Assembly: GCA_002633025.1 (NCBI GenBank)
Contig: NMRB01000043.1
Location: 447,146-511,145, forward strand
DNA length: 64,000 bases
Direction of reading: 5' to 3'
Source: Notospermus geniculatus
Lineage: Eukaryota > Nemertea > Pilidiophora > Heteronemertea > Lineidae
Shown here: positions 49,402-62,259 of the stretch, one piece after another
How positions within the stretch are numbered: the first letter of the stretch is position 1
Layout of the letters: each line of letters starts with the position of its first letter
Made by a program: the position numbers and the translations under genes
Notes under the pieces: generated by a model
Told to the model about the DNA's origin: nothing
Database searches by the model: none
What the model saw: the letters and a program-made list of their open reading frames with translations, nothing else

Positions 49402-49592
49402 TATAGAGATTCCTCACTGACGTAACAACAATCACGTGACTGCAAAGAATCGGCCATGTTGGCCGTCAAATGGCCGGTGATGACGTCAAAACTGGCACGT
49501 CATGACATTTTGACGTCACGATCTGTGTTGACGCTGTGTTCATGTTTGGCGGCCAGTATGGCGGCCTCGTGTCGTCATGGAAGAACCTATAT
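49402..49592. mobile_element. Fold-back element, CACGTGAC/GGCCATGTTGG family, copy 2
   Basis: TATAGAGATTCCTCACTGACG, TCACGTGAC, CGGCCATGTTGGCCGTCAAA and GACGTCAAAACTGGCACGTC align with 26543-26762. The right end is GAAGAACCTATA. This copy has an extra TGCAAAGAA after CACGTGAC and lacks part of the right interior. Non-coding. Confidence 0.87.
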
Positions 49593-52500
49593 TCTTTAGA
49601 TTATGACAGCGTTTTCACTTCCTTGTAGCCTATCCGGATCAAGGTATCCATCCGTTTTAGTATATAATGTGGTTTTATTTATCTTGTTGAATCGGGTTTG
49701 GACCTGAACAATTCGTACGGGAGATATGAGTTAGATTCCCTTTAACACAATGACGAATCAAAGATTGGAGTGCCTTGAAGGTATCATAAGCAGTAAATGT
49801 AGTCTTTAGATCAATAAGACAATAAAGTGAACAGTTAATTGGCGTCCAAATCAGAGACGACGGGAGACCGTGGAGAACGCCCAAAGCGATGAAGTTAAAA
49901 TACACGGCTGACATAGCACACCGGTAAGTGGCCACTCTCGCGAGAGTTTGGGAGTATCCTTCAACCAAATTTAGGCAAAGTGGAAACGATGGCACGTTAT
50001 GGTCAAATAATATTCGAGGCGGTAGACCATGAGGTGGAAAAAGTGCGGAGTGTTGAAGTGGAATGTATCCCGCTAGCTGCCATATGCTCCATCTTTTCAG
50101 CGATATTCACTATGAAAATGTTGTGCTCTGTCTTTTGTCACGAAATAAGTTCACACTTTTAGAGAGCAGGGTCTGCGGTAAACTTGACAAATTTGATGAT
50201 CTCATGGTGGACATATACATGTTGAGTTTAAGTTCTATACCTGATTATCAAAAATTAAGATGTATCAGCATTTGTTTCGCAAGCTGCTGTAAAATTCTTG
50301 TCTATATTTTTCGAGTCATCTTTAGTCTCACTATTATTCCCTTTTAAAAGGAACATTACGATATGTAAAGCTTGTCATCGTGCTGGGTAAAAAGTCGTGA
50401 AAATATCCTTATCCTTTCTGAAGGATCAAGTGTTACAAAAAGGTGACAAAACATCATCCGGCACATGAGGTAAATACAGGTTAGTTATACTCAAACAAAA
50501 GCGTTTTGAATTCATTTCGTATTATTATCGTTTTATATTACCTTTGATTTTCCATGGAGGAAGTACGCTCGTGAAAACATTGGGAACAGACAATAACAGA
50601 GATCTTGAGGAGTTATCATGGCCTGTATCAAGTCATTAGGTCTTCCAATCACTTGTCACATTGCTACTCATTTCTTTATCCTGGCTTGTCCACGGAGCAA
50701 GGCAAAGCAAGTGTAGGCATCCGTTTCTAAAAACCTGGGTGTTTAAATATCAGTTTCCTCCGTATTTTCAAAAATATATATTTTTGGTATTTTACAGTAG
50801 TAAAGTGATTTACAGATCATTTCACCAAGGAAAGCATGCGGTTCGACCAGAGCCGTTGGCCGAAAATCAATTGTAAACGCTGTTTGATGTGGAAAAGGCA
50901 TCCAGCAAAATGAATCAGACTTCACTCTCATGCTCACCCTGACTAATTGAAAACCATCCTGTATAGGTGAACTTTTTGATGGTGTCAGCTCCGCCATGAG
51001 CACGATCAGATTTGCTTGATCCATCATGTCAATTTCAAGGACCTCCGGTTAAACTAACACTAAGATTGTTGTTGCCTAACGGTTGATCTAATTAGCGTAC
51101 CGGTATGGACCTCTCTCGCCACATCAATTACACTATGAAACTCAGATCATTATCAAAGCTTTGTTCGCCAAGAGTGAACAAAATGGCATGTTTGCTTTAG
51201 CAGATTTAGCCTCCATTTGTCCTAATAGAAATCATTTTGAAAGGTCTTCCGTTGTTCTACCTTTACAAATCAATTTGGATCGTGCGCCACGAGAAGACGG
51301 TGATTATCATCGAGGAGGAGGCGGTCAGCTGTAATTTGTTGGAGGACTGCGCGGAAGAGTTGAATGGCTTTGATTCAACCACAAGATTCTAAACAATTCT
51401 TCAAAGGTAAGCAAGAGATGAGTCTTTTGGGAAGCAGATCGATGCAAAATATCGCAAAATATCTCGGAATTCATCCTTATTTAACGCAATAACAAAAGAG
51501 AGTGATGGCGTAGACGCTTTCCAACTGGCGGTAATCGATGAAACTAACTCCCAGAGGTCTGTTGTTTTCTCTTCAAGCCGTCGACCATTACATCATGGAT
51601 TCCTAAGACGACTCGGGCAACGATCGAGATTGAGCCTGTGCTGTTTTTCTGGCTTCAAGTTTACTTGGTTATTTGGGGATAGGAACCAAGGATTGAGCAA
51701 CATTTACGACAACATTCTCGGCTTGTACACCACGTAAAATTCAATCAGTGGCAGCTCGGGAAGCAGAGAGAAACCTAAGATCAGCGTTTTCTATTCGGCA
51801 TCGTTGGCCATGGGTTCCCCAGGATCTGACCTCAAGGTTATCAAAGTCTGGAGGATGGGTACACAACGACCCTTCACGATGACTCGTTTTCTCATGTTTT
51901 CCTTGGAACATTACATAATTATTTGATATTTTCCTAGCAAAATTATGTCTGACCGAACTGACCCTGATCAATTCCAGTATGATTAAAGCCAAACACGCAC
52001 TCAACACGTCTTATAGAGTCGTCATCACAAGTAGGCCTACACATCTGCGTCTCATGGACGAGCCAGAACTTGAAGCCTGGGTGTCTTTCTTAACATTATT
52101 TGCAAAACAATAACAGGGCAAAGAACTCGGCAGCCTGTACCCCTGACTGAGATAAAACACTAATGTTAGAGAGAAGTGAAAACCTTGTCCAAGTCTCCAG
52201 CTGATCAAAACCATGACGTCAATTTCCTCATGCTGGGCCGTCAATTTCATCAATTGTATACAGTATACAAACAGATGTTTACACTCGGTCTATTCATAGT
52301 ACGACGTGTGAAGGTGCAAATTACTTGACAACAGTAGCTAGACATGGTTTGCACTCACTGACCCCGATCGGCCCGTGTGCATGTATTTCATGATATTTAC
52401 TGGGGACAGATTAGCGTTCACATGTTTGATCAGAGGTGGGTCTGCTGTCGACGTCCTGGTGTACAAACCTAACCATAATTCGGGGCCAAACACCCCTCAG
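49593..52500. other. Gene-free stretch
   Basis: No gene is recognised; several frames of 60-106 codons on both strands lack domains. No repeat stands out. Confidence 0.4.
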
Positions 52501-52583
52501 TACAAGTGTCCAAAAGTGGCAGGCTGCCGCTGCCACTGGATGCTGAATAGGTTGTTAAAATCTGGCCAGTCTGTGCACTTGTA
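52501..52583. mobile_element. Short TACAAGTG...CACTTGTA element, copy 2
   Basis: TACAAGTGTCCAAAAGTGGC at the left and GGCCAGTCTGTGCACTTGTA at the right give 8-bp terminal inverted repeats round 67 bp. It matches 47632-47697 in reverse orientation and a relic near 46.75 kb. Small size and short ends make its class uncertain. Confidence 0.65.
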
Positions 52584-53557
52584 ATAGTGGAGCAGATTAT
52601 GCAAACCATCGTGCAAATTGTGAGAAAAGCATGAAATTTGCATAAGTGTGCCTGATAGGTCACTTTTTCAGAAAAAAGTGCTAGCCACGAAAAAAATCCA
52701 ATATGGCGGCCGTTTTTCAAGATGGCTGCCAAACGGGCCTCTGTTTCATGGTTTTGCTCAAAAACCATAGACTATAGTGCAAAATGTGATATAATGAGGG
52801 GTGCGGAGTTAAACATACCGCTTGGATTTCGCCAGCAAATAAGCGTGAAACAGACATTCCTTGAGACGTCGGTAGGGATTACTTTTTCCCATCACCCAGT
52901 CCTCTTTCTCAAGTCTCCATAACGTCCATTCTTTGTGTTCTAACAGCCTTATCATTCCTCATCCCTCCCCTAAACCCACAAGATGATTTGTCCCCATAAG
53001 TCTCGCCTTCCAGATTACATCTTGTCTTTGAAAGTTGCTTAAGACTATTTACTCCGGAGTCTGCAAATACCTTCACGGAATATCAAACGTTGGATGAAGA
53101 CGTTCTTACCTCAGAGACGCAAGGCTCAGGAATGATTACGCTCTTGATGATGAAGAAAACATGATAAAGTTTTGAATACGCTTGGAAACAAATCTTCTCT
53201 GATGATTGTCATGAAGGCGATCAAAATCTACCAACCAACAGAGGAAGAAGTTTTATACCTTGTCCAACATATCGCTGCTTATGATCCAACGGGTTTCAAG
53301 GACGTGAGGGGATCGAATCACGCCATACTACAAATTCATGGAGTTCTTTACTGCAACTGACTTGCAACTTAAATGGGCTGACGGATGACCGAGTGTCCGG
53401 CCGCGTCTCCTGGTCTCCGGGCAGTTCTTTTTCTAGCCGGCCTAGAACTGACATTTGGTCAGAAATCGAAGTGAAGTGTCAAAGAGTTATTACGACATTA
53501 TCAGAGTCATTTTCCGTACGTTTCGTCATTCGTTATCGTTCATAGAGGTAAGAAAAT
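52584..53557. other. Gene-free stretch
   Basis: ATGGCGGCCGTTTTTCAAGA and TGGCTGCC near 52703-52728 are repeat-like words, but no full element can be bounded. No gene. Confidence 0.4.
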
Positions 53558-53862
53558 GTTTTATCGTACTTTGAGTAGTGGAAATTAAAAGTATTATCGT
53601 TGTTTGAGTGGCGGAAATTAAAAGTATTATCGTTGTTTGAGTAGTGGAAATTAAAAGTATTTTCATTGTTTGAGTAGTGGAAATTAAAAGTATTATCGTT
53701 GTTTGCGTAGCGGAAATTAAAAGTATTATCGTTGTTTGAGTAGTGGAAATTAAAAGTATTTTCATTGTTTGAGTACTGGAAATTAAAAGTATTATCGTTG
53801 TTTGAGTAGTGGTAATAAAAGTATATCGTTGTTGAAGCAGTGACAAAAAGTATATTCGTTTC
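53558..53862. repeat. 33-bp minisatellite, about nine units
   Basis: The unit is TTATCGTTGTTTGAGTAGTG then GAAATTAAAAGTA. Seven full units are followed by two degenerating ones. Because 33 is a multiple of three, a minus-strand frame (53526-53942, repeating TQTTIILLIS) stays open; I treat it as a by-product, not a gene. Units 2 and 5 share GCGG in place of GTGG, and units 4 and 7 share TTTTCATTG in place of TTATCGTTG, which reveals a 99-bp higher-order period. Confidence 0.9.
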
Positions 53863-56800
53863 TTTTGGTTTTCTTCACCTTCATCCTTATGAAAACACTG
53901 TTTCAACTTTGAGATACCAAACTGAAAACAGATGGTGCTCATTTATCAGATAAACCACTGCTTCAGTGAAGATTGTACTCCTCGATCTTCCCATAATGAA
54001 AACGGCTAATCCATCAAGAAGAGGGACGGAAGATCCGCCCGCTGTCTCTTCGACTCCTGCTGTTTGACACACTACAAAGCGGTCACTGAGGGTTTCTGCC
54101 GGCTGTCTGGAGTGTGGCCCGCGGGAAAATCATATGGCTTAATGCCCAAATGAAACGAGGGTACCGCCTTGTTAGTTTAGCAAAACGTGTTCGTTGATGG
54201 TTGACGGCACTCTGTTGTTGCCATTTTGTGGAAGACTTCAGTATGATGGTCTGTGTGCTCGGAGGGACAGCGGTACCAAATACTGGATCTCCACCCTCCT
54301 AATTCTGCTGTAGAGTGGTCGTGCATGTGTAGATAGATGATATAGGGGACCACGACAGAGGAATTCACCAACAGACCTCTATGGAGGCCTATAGAACAGC
54401 CTATCGTGGGCCTTGTGATATAGACTGTGTAAAGATCCAGCCGGACGTTATGAGGGCGAAAGTCCGGTATATGTGGTCAGCCCTTCTGTGTATTTCTGGG
54501 ATCTCTCTCTCTCTCGATCTTTTTACCCGCAGTTTATCGGGTTTGTTTGAGTTCGTTATCCATTGTTCACCTTTGTCGGAACAGACGTGAAGAAACGATG
54601 TTAATGAACATCACTTTTTTCCATTGATTAACCGACTAATTAGTTAGAAATAATTTCTTTCCGAGATAACGGCGTTGGCCAAAGTCATCTCATCCACTTA
54701 GAATCACATTTTCGTATCAATATGTGTTGACTTTGCATTGGTCTTTTGAGTCAAGTGCATCGAAAACAAAATGATAACTTGGTACAATCGTGCTTGTGTC
54801 ATACTGCACTACTTCAGATCATCATTACCAACCGGATTGTCTTTCTTTCATTAACATCAATATTAATTGAGTGTAAATTGCTGCTTAACACGTCATTGAT
54901 ACCATTTGGCAGTAAGGGGTGAAGAGCTGACCCGCCGTCTTTTGTCTGTCATAGTTGATCATTTAGAGATGAGAGGAATCAGTTTATAGTTGGACTGGAC
55001 AAAGGAGATTTCGACACTTGGAAATGATTAAAATGGTTAGCATTCTATCATAAGTCGTTGTCGATGTTCGCGAAGTTCTGGCATAATGACCAGTAATGAG
55101 TTAACTTGTGTAATATGCCAACTTTCTGGTAAGGAAGGTCAAGTATGATTTCAGCAATGAATCCAGCATATGGTAGGAATGATTTGGTTACAGAAGATTG
55201 ACAGGAAGTGTCAAGTTGGCAGCAAAAATGAGCCACTGGTGGAGCGGAAGTCCGCTGAGTTTGTTGCTATCGGTTGAGGCAATCGGCAAAATTTAACGAA
55301 ATTAAAGAAAAGAGGAAACTGCTGCCGAATCTTGCAGTGATTCAATCTTTTAACTGCCACAAATTCGATGAAACCCTCGCAAACTTTTTTTTTACTTTTA
55401 AACTCTTTATTCAGTGCAGAACAATATTTACAAGAGTTTCTTTTTTTAGTAAAAGTACACCCGCACCCCTACCTAGTCCCTCCCCCTCAAAATTAAAAAA
55501 AAAGTTTATCCCCCTTCCGACCCCTCCCCAATATGTCTATTCCCCTTAGCTGATCGTCATCCAGACATAGACTGCATTTGCTTTTAAAGAAATTCTAAAA
55601 TTGGGTCCCACTTTTCAGAAAAGGTGTCAATGTTTTTGTTTGTAAAGGATATTTCTAATTCTACTTGTTTTATATATTTTATGACATATTTACCGTCGCA
55701 AACCTGATGCAAGCAAAAATTGCAACTTGGAATGAAAAAAAATGGCCAGTTTTCAAAATAGGAAGAGGATTGGCACGATGTGCATGGTGAAGAGGTGAAG
55801 CTATTATTAAGGGGACAATCCAGAAGGCTTGGTCATATTTTGATAAACATTTCCCATCAGAAATACCCTGAATCCCGTGTTTTGATCCGTAAGCAGATTA
55901 CGATGATGAAAAATCTGGAGTGTAAATTAGTAGCTGGCTTTGGTGGCGTGCGACAGCAAATGGTCACCGCGGTGGACGATTGGTGAGGGGATAATGACAT
56001 AATAACCGATGTGACACGCACGCTAAACCGAAAATTACCCAAAAGGAAGCTAATACTCGTCCGTTCAAGGGTCTTAAATCAATTCGCAGATGCTGGAAAG
56101 TCTTTCAGTCAATAAGATACAAAACGTCGTATTCTTTCACGATGGTAAGCCGGCTGAGACTCACTGGTTTCATTTCCGACGCTTAACACCTACTGGGTAT
56201 TACTCAAAGCAGGCACAACGGTTGCCGTTTTTGATTCTGTTTAGATAAAGGGCATTACCAGTTCCCTCAAATGAGTCTTGGCGCTCGTATCAAACCACTG
56301 ACATGACTGATTCACCTCCCTCTTCTTTGTGTATCGTGTATTTATGAGAACTTCGCCACAGTGCCAAAGATTTGTGAAAACAAATTAATTATCGCTGGCT
56401 AATAGGCTTAGGCTATTTGATATTGTTAGGATCTTATCCTGTGGAAATTATGCGCTTAGGCGACATGATCTCACGGGAGGGCAGTCTCCGCTAGTTATTA
56501 CGTGGATGAGAACAAAACCGTGATTCACCAAATGTTAGATGACGACACAATTACCAGAGGACAATAGAAAATTCAACTGAAACAGTTGTGCCGAAGCCAT
56601 ATTCATTTAGTCATTCAAAACGAACAAGTCTACAGAAAATGAACTTAAACTTTTGAACAGAGAAACTCTCAGCTGGCGAAATAAGTTCGATATCGCTGTA
56701 GATATATAAAATGAGGTAGGATGACTCTCTGCAGCGATCATATTCCGTATCACCCAACAAAAAAGGAAAACATTATTGTTCCCTTCGCAATCTGCAGGCG

Positions 56801-59800
56801 CATGTTCAGCAACACTTGACAATGCTTTTAACACAGCTGATGGCCGGTTATTCCAGGAAGGCCGCTTAGAGAGTGAGGAACAGAAGACAAATGCCAATTA
56901 ATTGACCCATTTGGTCAGTCGTCCTAGGTGCTTTAGTTGTTCGGATAGAGGTTTGTCCTCGTTGAGTGTTTCATAACAACACCATCACGGCGCAAAACGT
57001 CACACTTAAGATTTAATATATCTATCTGACTCGCTACCGGCATGGCCGCCGGATGCGTGAAGGCACTTGTCGAGTCAAGACTCACGATGAGCCAATCCCT
57101 GGCCGAGCATACAACCACTGGACACTGGAAGTATACACCCAACAAGGTTTGACAGCATTTACCATTATTGTATCATCACCAACTTAATGTCAGGAACGTC
57201 GCTTTCTGATATACACGGAACATCTCAAGGGTCACAAGTAAACAGCTTTTGGTAAACTAACAGGGGTCGAGAAGTGCAATATGCAACCGCCTCAGTACGT
57301 CCAAGGCCGAGAGGCCTTCCGCTTGATCCTTCGATGAGACCTTGACTAATGCAAAATGTCCGCTAGGAAGTTACTCATTCCTGGAGTTATGAGTCTGCTA
57401 CCGGCTGATGCTATAGGACGCGGGTTATCTGTCTCTCGGTACAGTAACATGAAGTATCTCTCCGACTTTTAGAAGATCTTTAGGTTTTTCACAACCTCAG
57501 CTAAAAGAGTCGCGCCGAGCCCGCCCTGAGAGAGTGTAGGCCTACCAGCTGTCACAATGGATGGCGCCAGGACAAGGACCAAACTGTGAGCCAGCAGGAA
57601 TGTCACACGGATGGTATTCACCAACTTACAGATACCCTATCATCATACCTACATGATGCCCGAAAGAAAAATCGAATGCTATTCATGGCGATGCGGTTTT
57701 AATATGCAATACAGGCCATGGTATATAATTTATGGGGTCTGGCTGTCTACCTTCCGACAAAACTCTCGTTCATGCCTGTGTGAACGGAGAAAAACTCCCC
57801 TTGGAATCAAAGTCCAGGAGCTCTTGTCCTGGTGGATTATTGTGAATGATCCACAAACATAACCGTTGACAATTCATACGTAAGGAACTTCCTATCTTGG
57901 GACTTTCTTCGCTGGCTCACCGGTTATGCTTGAACGTGGAGTGAAATTGATGCCTGGCATGGCTTCAGCGTCGAGGGTCACAGCGACATCTGTCGCATCG
58001 GATCAACATCTCAATCCAGGCATGTCACAGCAGAGGACGAATCGCTCTTGATGTCGGTAAAACCCTACTCATATCGTATTTGGCGTTTCAGGGACAAGCT
58101 CGGACCAGGAATATCCCATTCAAGTCATCCGAAATAGGATGTTCTTTCTTTGCTCTATGTTTCGTTCATCAAAAGCAAAAGCGTAGCATCGGCACAAAGC
58201 TGATGGCACAGGCTGAACATCAGCGAGATGAAGGTGCGCCACCTAGCGGTTAACGCAGGAATCTCATGACTAAGGTGAACTGGTGCAAATTTCTCGCACC
58301 TTCGTTGAAAAGGGATAGGAAATGATTATCGTACTCAGAAACCACTTGAAATAATTGAAATGTTTTGGAGTTCTCCCAAAGTTATGATAATAACACCATT
58401 AGGCTTTCCGAGAGTGAAAAATGTGTAACGTTGTGTGTGTACTACGTGCTGTCACACAATTTACGGAAACACATTTGACAACGACGGTTTCAACATGGAT
58501 GTCCATTTTAGTAATTGGACAAATAACTAATCCAACTTTTTGGTTACTCTTAAAGAGTAACCACCAAGAATTTTTCATTTTGAGGTATTCCGATTTTATC
58601 TAGCAGTGACCTATTTAGACTTGTTCCCTGCCGTCTAGTAGAGCTCCCTCATACATATAGGCAATCGTTTCAAGGGGAGGGGACCAGTCTGTGACGTGTT
58701 ATAACAGGTCGAAGACGATGACCAACAGACCGTCGTCAAGAATGACATCCTGTCCAGTTCGTCCTCCATCTTCCAAGATGAACAAACTCATGTACAAATA
58801 TTTAGATAACAAGGCAGGATTAAATTTTCATGTTCCAATCATGGGCGAACAGTTAAATAATTAAAAACAAACGGTCACGAACTATATTTGATAATTGGTG
58901 TTTCTTGAGCCGATTGTGTGCTGTACTAATGCCATTCAGGACACACTGATCAGAAACAATTAACGGTTGTTTAGTACTATATCAAACCTATATATGATAG
59001 ATTATTACCTGGCAGATTGAACCCAGTGACCGGGCTGAGACAATACCCAGCCTTGCGTGTGACGGTCAGGACAGACCGAGTTACAGGATTCACAGCAAAT
59101 GATCTAATCGCTGTTTCCAGAGTTTGTTTTTAATGCGTGAAAATCTGTATTGCTGCGATGTAAATTATTTAAGGCTATTCAGCAACGGGTTCCAAAGGAA
59201 ACACGAGATTCTCGTGTGGTCAGTCACGCAAGTTCTCTCATCGAAGCCTTGGGCATATCCCAAGGACTTGGCGTGCTGGCCATTGCTGTGTGGACTTAGA
59301 AACCTTCTCTTAGACCACCTGTCCAATAGGAATCCTGGAAGAAAAGTGAAAAGAATGCGACTTCACCTCAAGATGCAGAAAATGGGTACACCCATTTCTC
59401 TTTACAGGGAAGCATTTCTGTAAGGGTCGCAGTAAGTTACAAACGGGAATCATCGCTTAACGAACCGAGATTCGGCGATCACTTCCTTGGATGGGAGCCC
59501 AGATATTACACTTGTCCTTGACTGGAGCCGACCTAAAGTGGCGTATTAGCACTCTTAGAGAGTTATAACCGTCAACGGTGTTATGAGGAGGGGCAGAGGG
59601 TTCGAGAACCATTGTACCAAAGGAATGTGGAGGTCAGGAAGGAGACAACATGTTTATGACCTCGGTCTTTGCACCAAGTCTGGCCAAAGGAACGTGAATC
59701 ACGCTACCATACGTGAGTCTTGCTCAAGTCCAATTTATCGAACCAATAAATCGGATTTGACATTGGACACGATGGGAGAGTGGCCGCCCTCATACTCAAA

Positions 59801-60306
59801 ATCAACCACAATCTGGTCGTTTAAAGCTCGATTCTCATTGGATAATCCAGGATTCGAGAACAATATGAACTTGATCCGTCACAAAGTAAACAATAGTGTG
59901 AAAAGCAAACAGCGAATTTGATAGGTAATCGAGTTTGCCGATACATTGTATACATGTATCACAACAGATGTACAACTTTGACGAATTCTGATCCTCTGAG
60001 GGTGTTTTGCACTCGGTGACCTGATGCAATCGTTTATGTGGCGTTTGGCCAACAACTTCAGGATACGCGAGTCATTTCGGGGAACCAATCAAGAACGGTG
60101 ACAGGTTTTCGATTCGATAGTGAGTATCAACAGCAGAAGAAGCATGCTGTACTCTGTGCAATAACCCGACGATCAGCCGCAGTACGAAAGTGGCAAAGAC
60201 GGAAAATGTGGTTGATGGAAGGTGATGAGAATGCGTTTGCATGATTCGCCAACAAGACAAATTGCCCCAAAGCCTTTGCTTATTGAGCTTCACAAAACAA
60301 GCTCCC
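53863..60306. other. Gene-free stretch
   Basis: No gene is recognised in 6.4 kb. A short CT run lies near 54505. From about 55380 to 55545 the + strand is T- and C-rich. TAGGCCTA occurs near 57538. Frames of 60-112 codons overlap on both strands and show no domain. Confidence 0.4.
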
Positions 60307-60425
60307 TGGGTCGTATTCTAGAAGCTTCCTCAACTCTAAGGTTTACCTTTAGCTATTGTTTGCAGGGCAGAATACAAAAGCTTAAAGTGGACCTTAGAGT
60401 TAAGGAGGCTTCTAGAATACGGTCC
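60307..60425. mobile_element. Fold-back element GGGCCGTATTCTAGAAG, copy 2, intact
   Basis: GTCGTATTCTAGAAGCTTCC at the left pairs with GGAGGCTTCTAGAATACGG at the right; ACTCTAAGGTTTACCTTTAG pairs with TAAAGTGGACCTTAGAGT. Length is about 119 bp. It is the uninterrupted counterpart of 35711-36003 and shows the pre-insertion sequence AGCTATTGTTTGCAG. Confidence 0.88.
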
Positions 60426-61755
60426 CCTGTTTTGGCAAGTTGAGGAGAGCTCCTGGACTTGAATGGCCCGGGTGGTCCGGTGATCTAACATCTGCACGCC
60501 TTGGTATCCGGCCATAGAAACCAACGGTTGAGTTGATGTTGGAGTGTTCGCCACATTTTTGCCTCAACATCTCGCGGTGTTGCGTGGTAAATGACCACTA
60601 AACTACCTCAGTCGTTGAGGAAGCTTTGTAACGTTAACATCGATCTGTCACCAAAAAATCGCGTCATTTTATGTTGCGGAAATGGTAATTGACGGCCTAA
60701 CTTGACCCATTGTGTTCAACGTGTTACCTCGTAAAGGTTTGACACTCTCAAGTAACGTAATGGTTCAGTAATGCCTGGCATTTCGTCCCACCGTTCACCA
60801 CCTACAGCTACAACATGCAATTTCGAAATGTCTCGGTGTTAACAGTAAAATATTGTCATCGGCTATTAGCCTGTCACACGTCACTCATTCTCAGAGGGAC
60901 AAAGCTTGAAGCTGATGGGGAGTGACGGAAGAAGAAAGAAGACATTGTCCAAGACTGACAGAGCTCTATCTCAGAGCTGTTATTTGTGTGTTGTTGTTTA
61001 TTTACCACTATTATCAAGCGGGTAATTAGTTTCCCTCCCTGTCCACCAACTGCCGCCGGCGCCATTATGCCCGAGGCTGACTTTCCCCGCGGCTAGGCAC
61101 GGCAGTATTGTCCCCGGCGGTCCAGCGTCCCCGTTCCCTACAGGGGGCCAGCAGCGTTTTACGCGTATAACAATACGCATATTCATCCAGGAGCCATTTT
61201 GCGTTATCACGAGATCAGAATTTGCGAAATCCAAACAAGAGAATTTAATGGGTTTGCCAGGTTTTCCGGTACACCCACCAACGAAATCGTCAGACCTGCA
61301 CGCAATATAGACATATAAACCATCATCGAAACATCTGACAGCATTCTGTCAACGTTCACCAGTCGACGGAAGACAATATGGCAGACAGAGTCCCAACAAT
61401 GTTTTGGTAGATGGGGAGACGAGAAAAAGAACTTAAGATAGAAGTATGAATGCTGACGAGGAGCGTCGAACACAGTCAGTCAAGTCAGCAAACCTTCCTG
61501 GATTTTCAAGGATTGGATCATATCATGGCTTTGACGTCTACGCAGCCACAACAGGCCCACCATTTATGTACCCAAGTGGGCATGTTAAGGTAAACTTGAG
61601 GTTACACTGACGGGCCGGGAAGCCTTGTAATCAAAGCAAAACAGGCGCTACACTGTTGGCCGAGCGATGGAAGTTTCTCTCAAGTGCCTAGTTTCACGAA
61701 ATCCCGACAGAGAGCACAACCGTATTAAGAACAGAATGTGAGAAATGTCGATGTA
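60426..61755. other. Gene-free stretch
   Basis: No gene or repeat is recognised. Confidence 0.4.
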
Positions 61756-62135
61756 GTACATGTACATGTATAGACATGACGGATCGGACAAGATAACCAA
61801 CTCAATGAAATTATTGCCAACAACCATCCAACGTGATGTCGAACCAAAGAAAATGAGAGAGACGAACTGGGAAAGTTTCCGTGAGGTAATTGTCCCGATT
61901 GTTTGCGACTCCTGAAGAATTGAAGGGAAGTGTTGAACAAGCAATGACCAGAGCGATTGGCACGCCATCTGAAGAGTATTTGCTGAACTGATAGAGCTGG
62001 TGAAAGGAAAGGAACAAAAAGCGAGATCCAGGTTGGGTCATCCGGCAGAAAATACCACTTGCTTTGGGCAGTCCTGAAGGTGTCCAAAAATATCCCGTGT
62101 GGTTATCAGAGTTGGACCCTCAAGGATTTGACGCA
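61756..62135. repeat. Direct repeat of about 0.4 kb, copy 1
   Basis: Runs from GTACATGTACATG to GGATTTGACGC. Copy 2 begins about 504 bp downstream. Copy 1 has no fold-back insertion at CAATGACCAGAGCG (61943-61956), and lacks 42 bp found in copy 2, between two GAG triplets. Minus-strand frames here and in copy 2 give matching peptides (such as IIFFGSTSRWMVVGNNF-like runs) simply because the DNA is duplicated. Confidence 0.9.
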
Positions 62136-62189
62136 AATTCTTCGGCGCTCGCTGCAAAGGACTACGGCTACGGTCCGCTATTTTATCGA

Positions 62190-62245
62190 ATCTTTGCCCC
62201 CCCCCCCTTCCCCCAACGTTCAGGCCGTTCGTACGGCCCTGAATG
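62190..62245. repeat. C run and small palindrome
   Basis: A run of 11 or 12 C (about 62197-62207) precedes GTTCAGGCCGTTCGTACGGCCCTGAA, written here as arms TTCAGGCCG and CGGCCCTGAA round TTCGTA. Lies between the two copies of the direct repeat. Confidence 0.7.
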
Positions 62246-62259
62246 TACGTGTAGTAGGC

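Noticed and set aside
53526-53942. 138-codon minus-strand frame with an 11-residue repeat
   Set aside because: It is open only because the minisatellite unit is 33 bp; no promoter, domain or unique flanking coding sequence.
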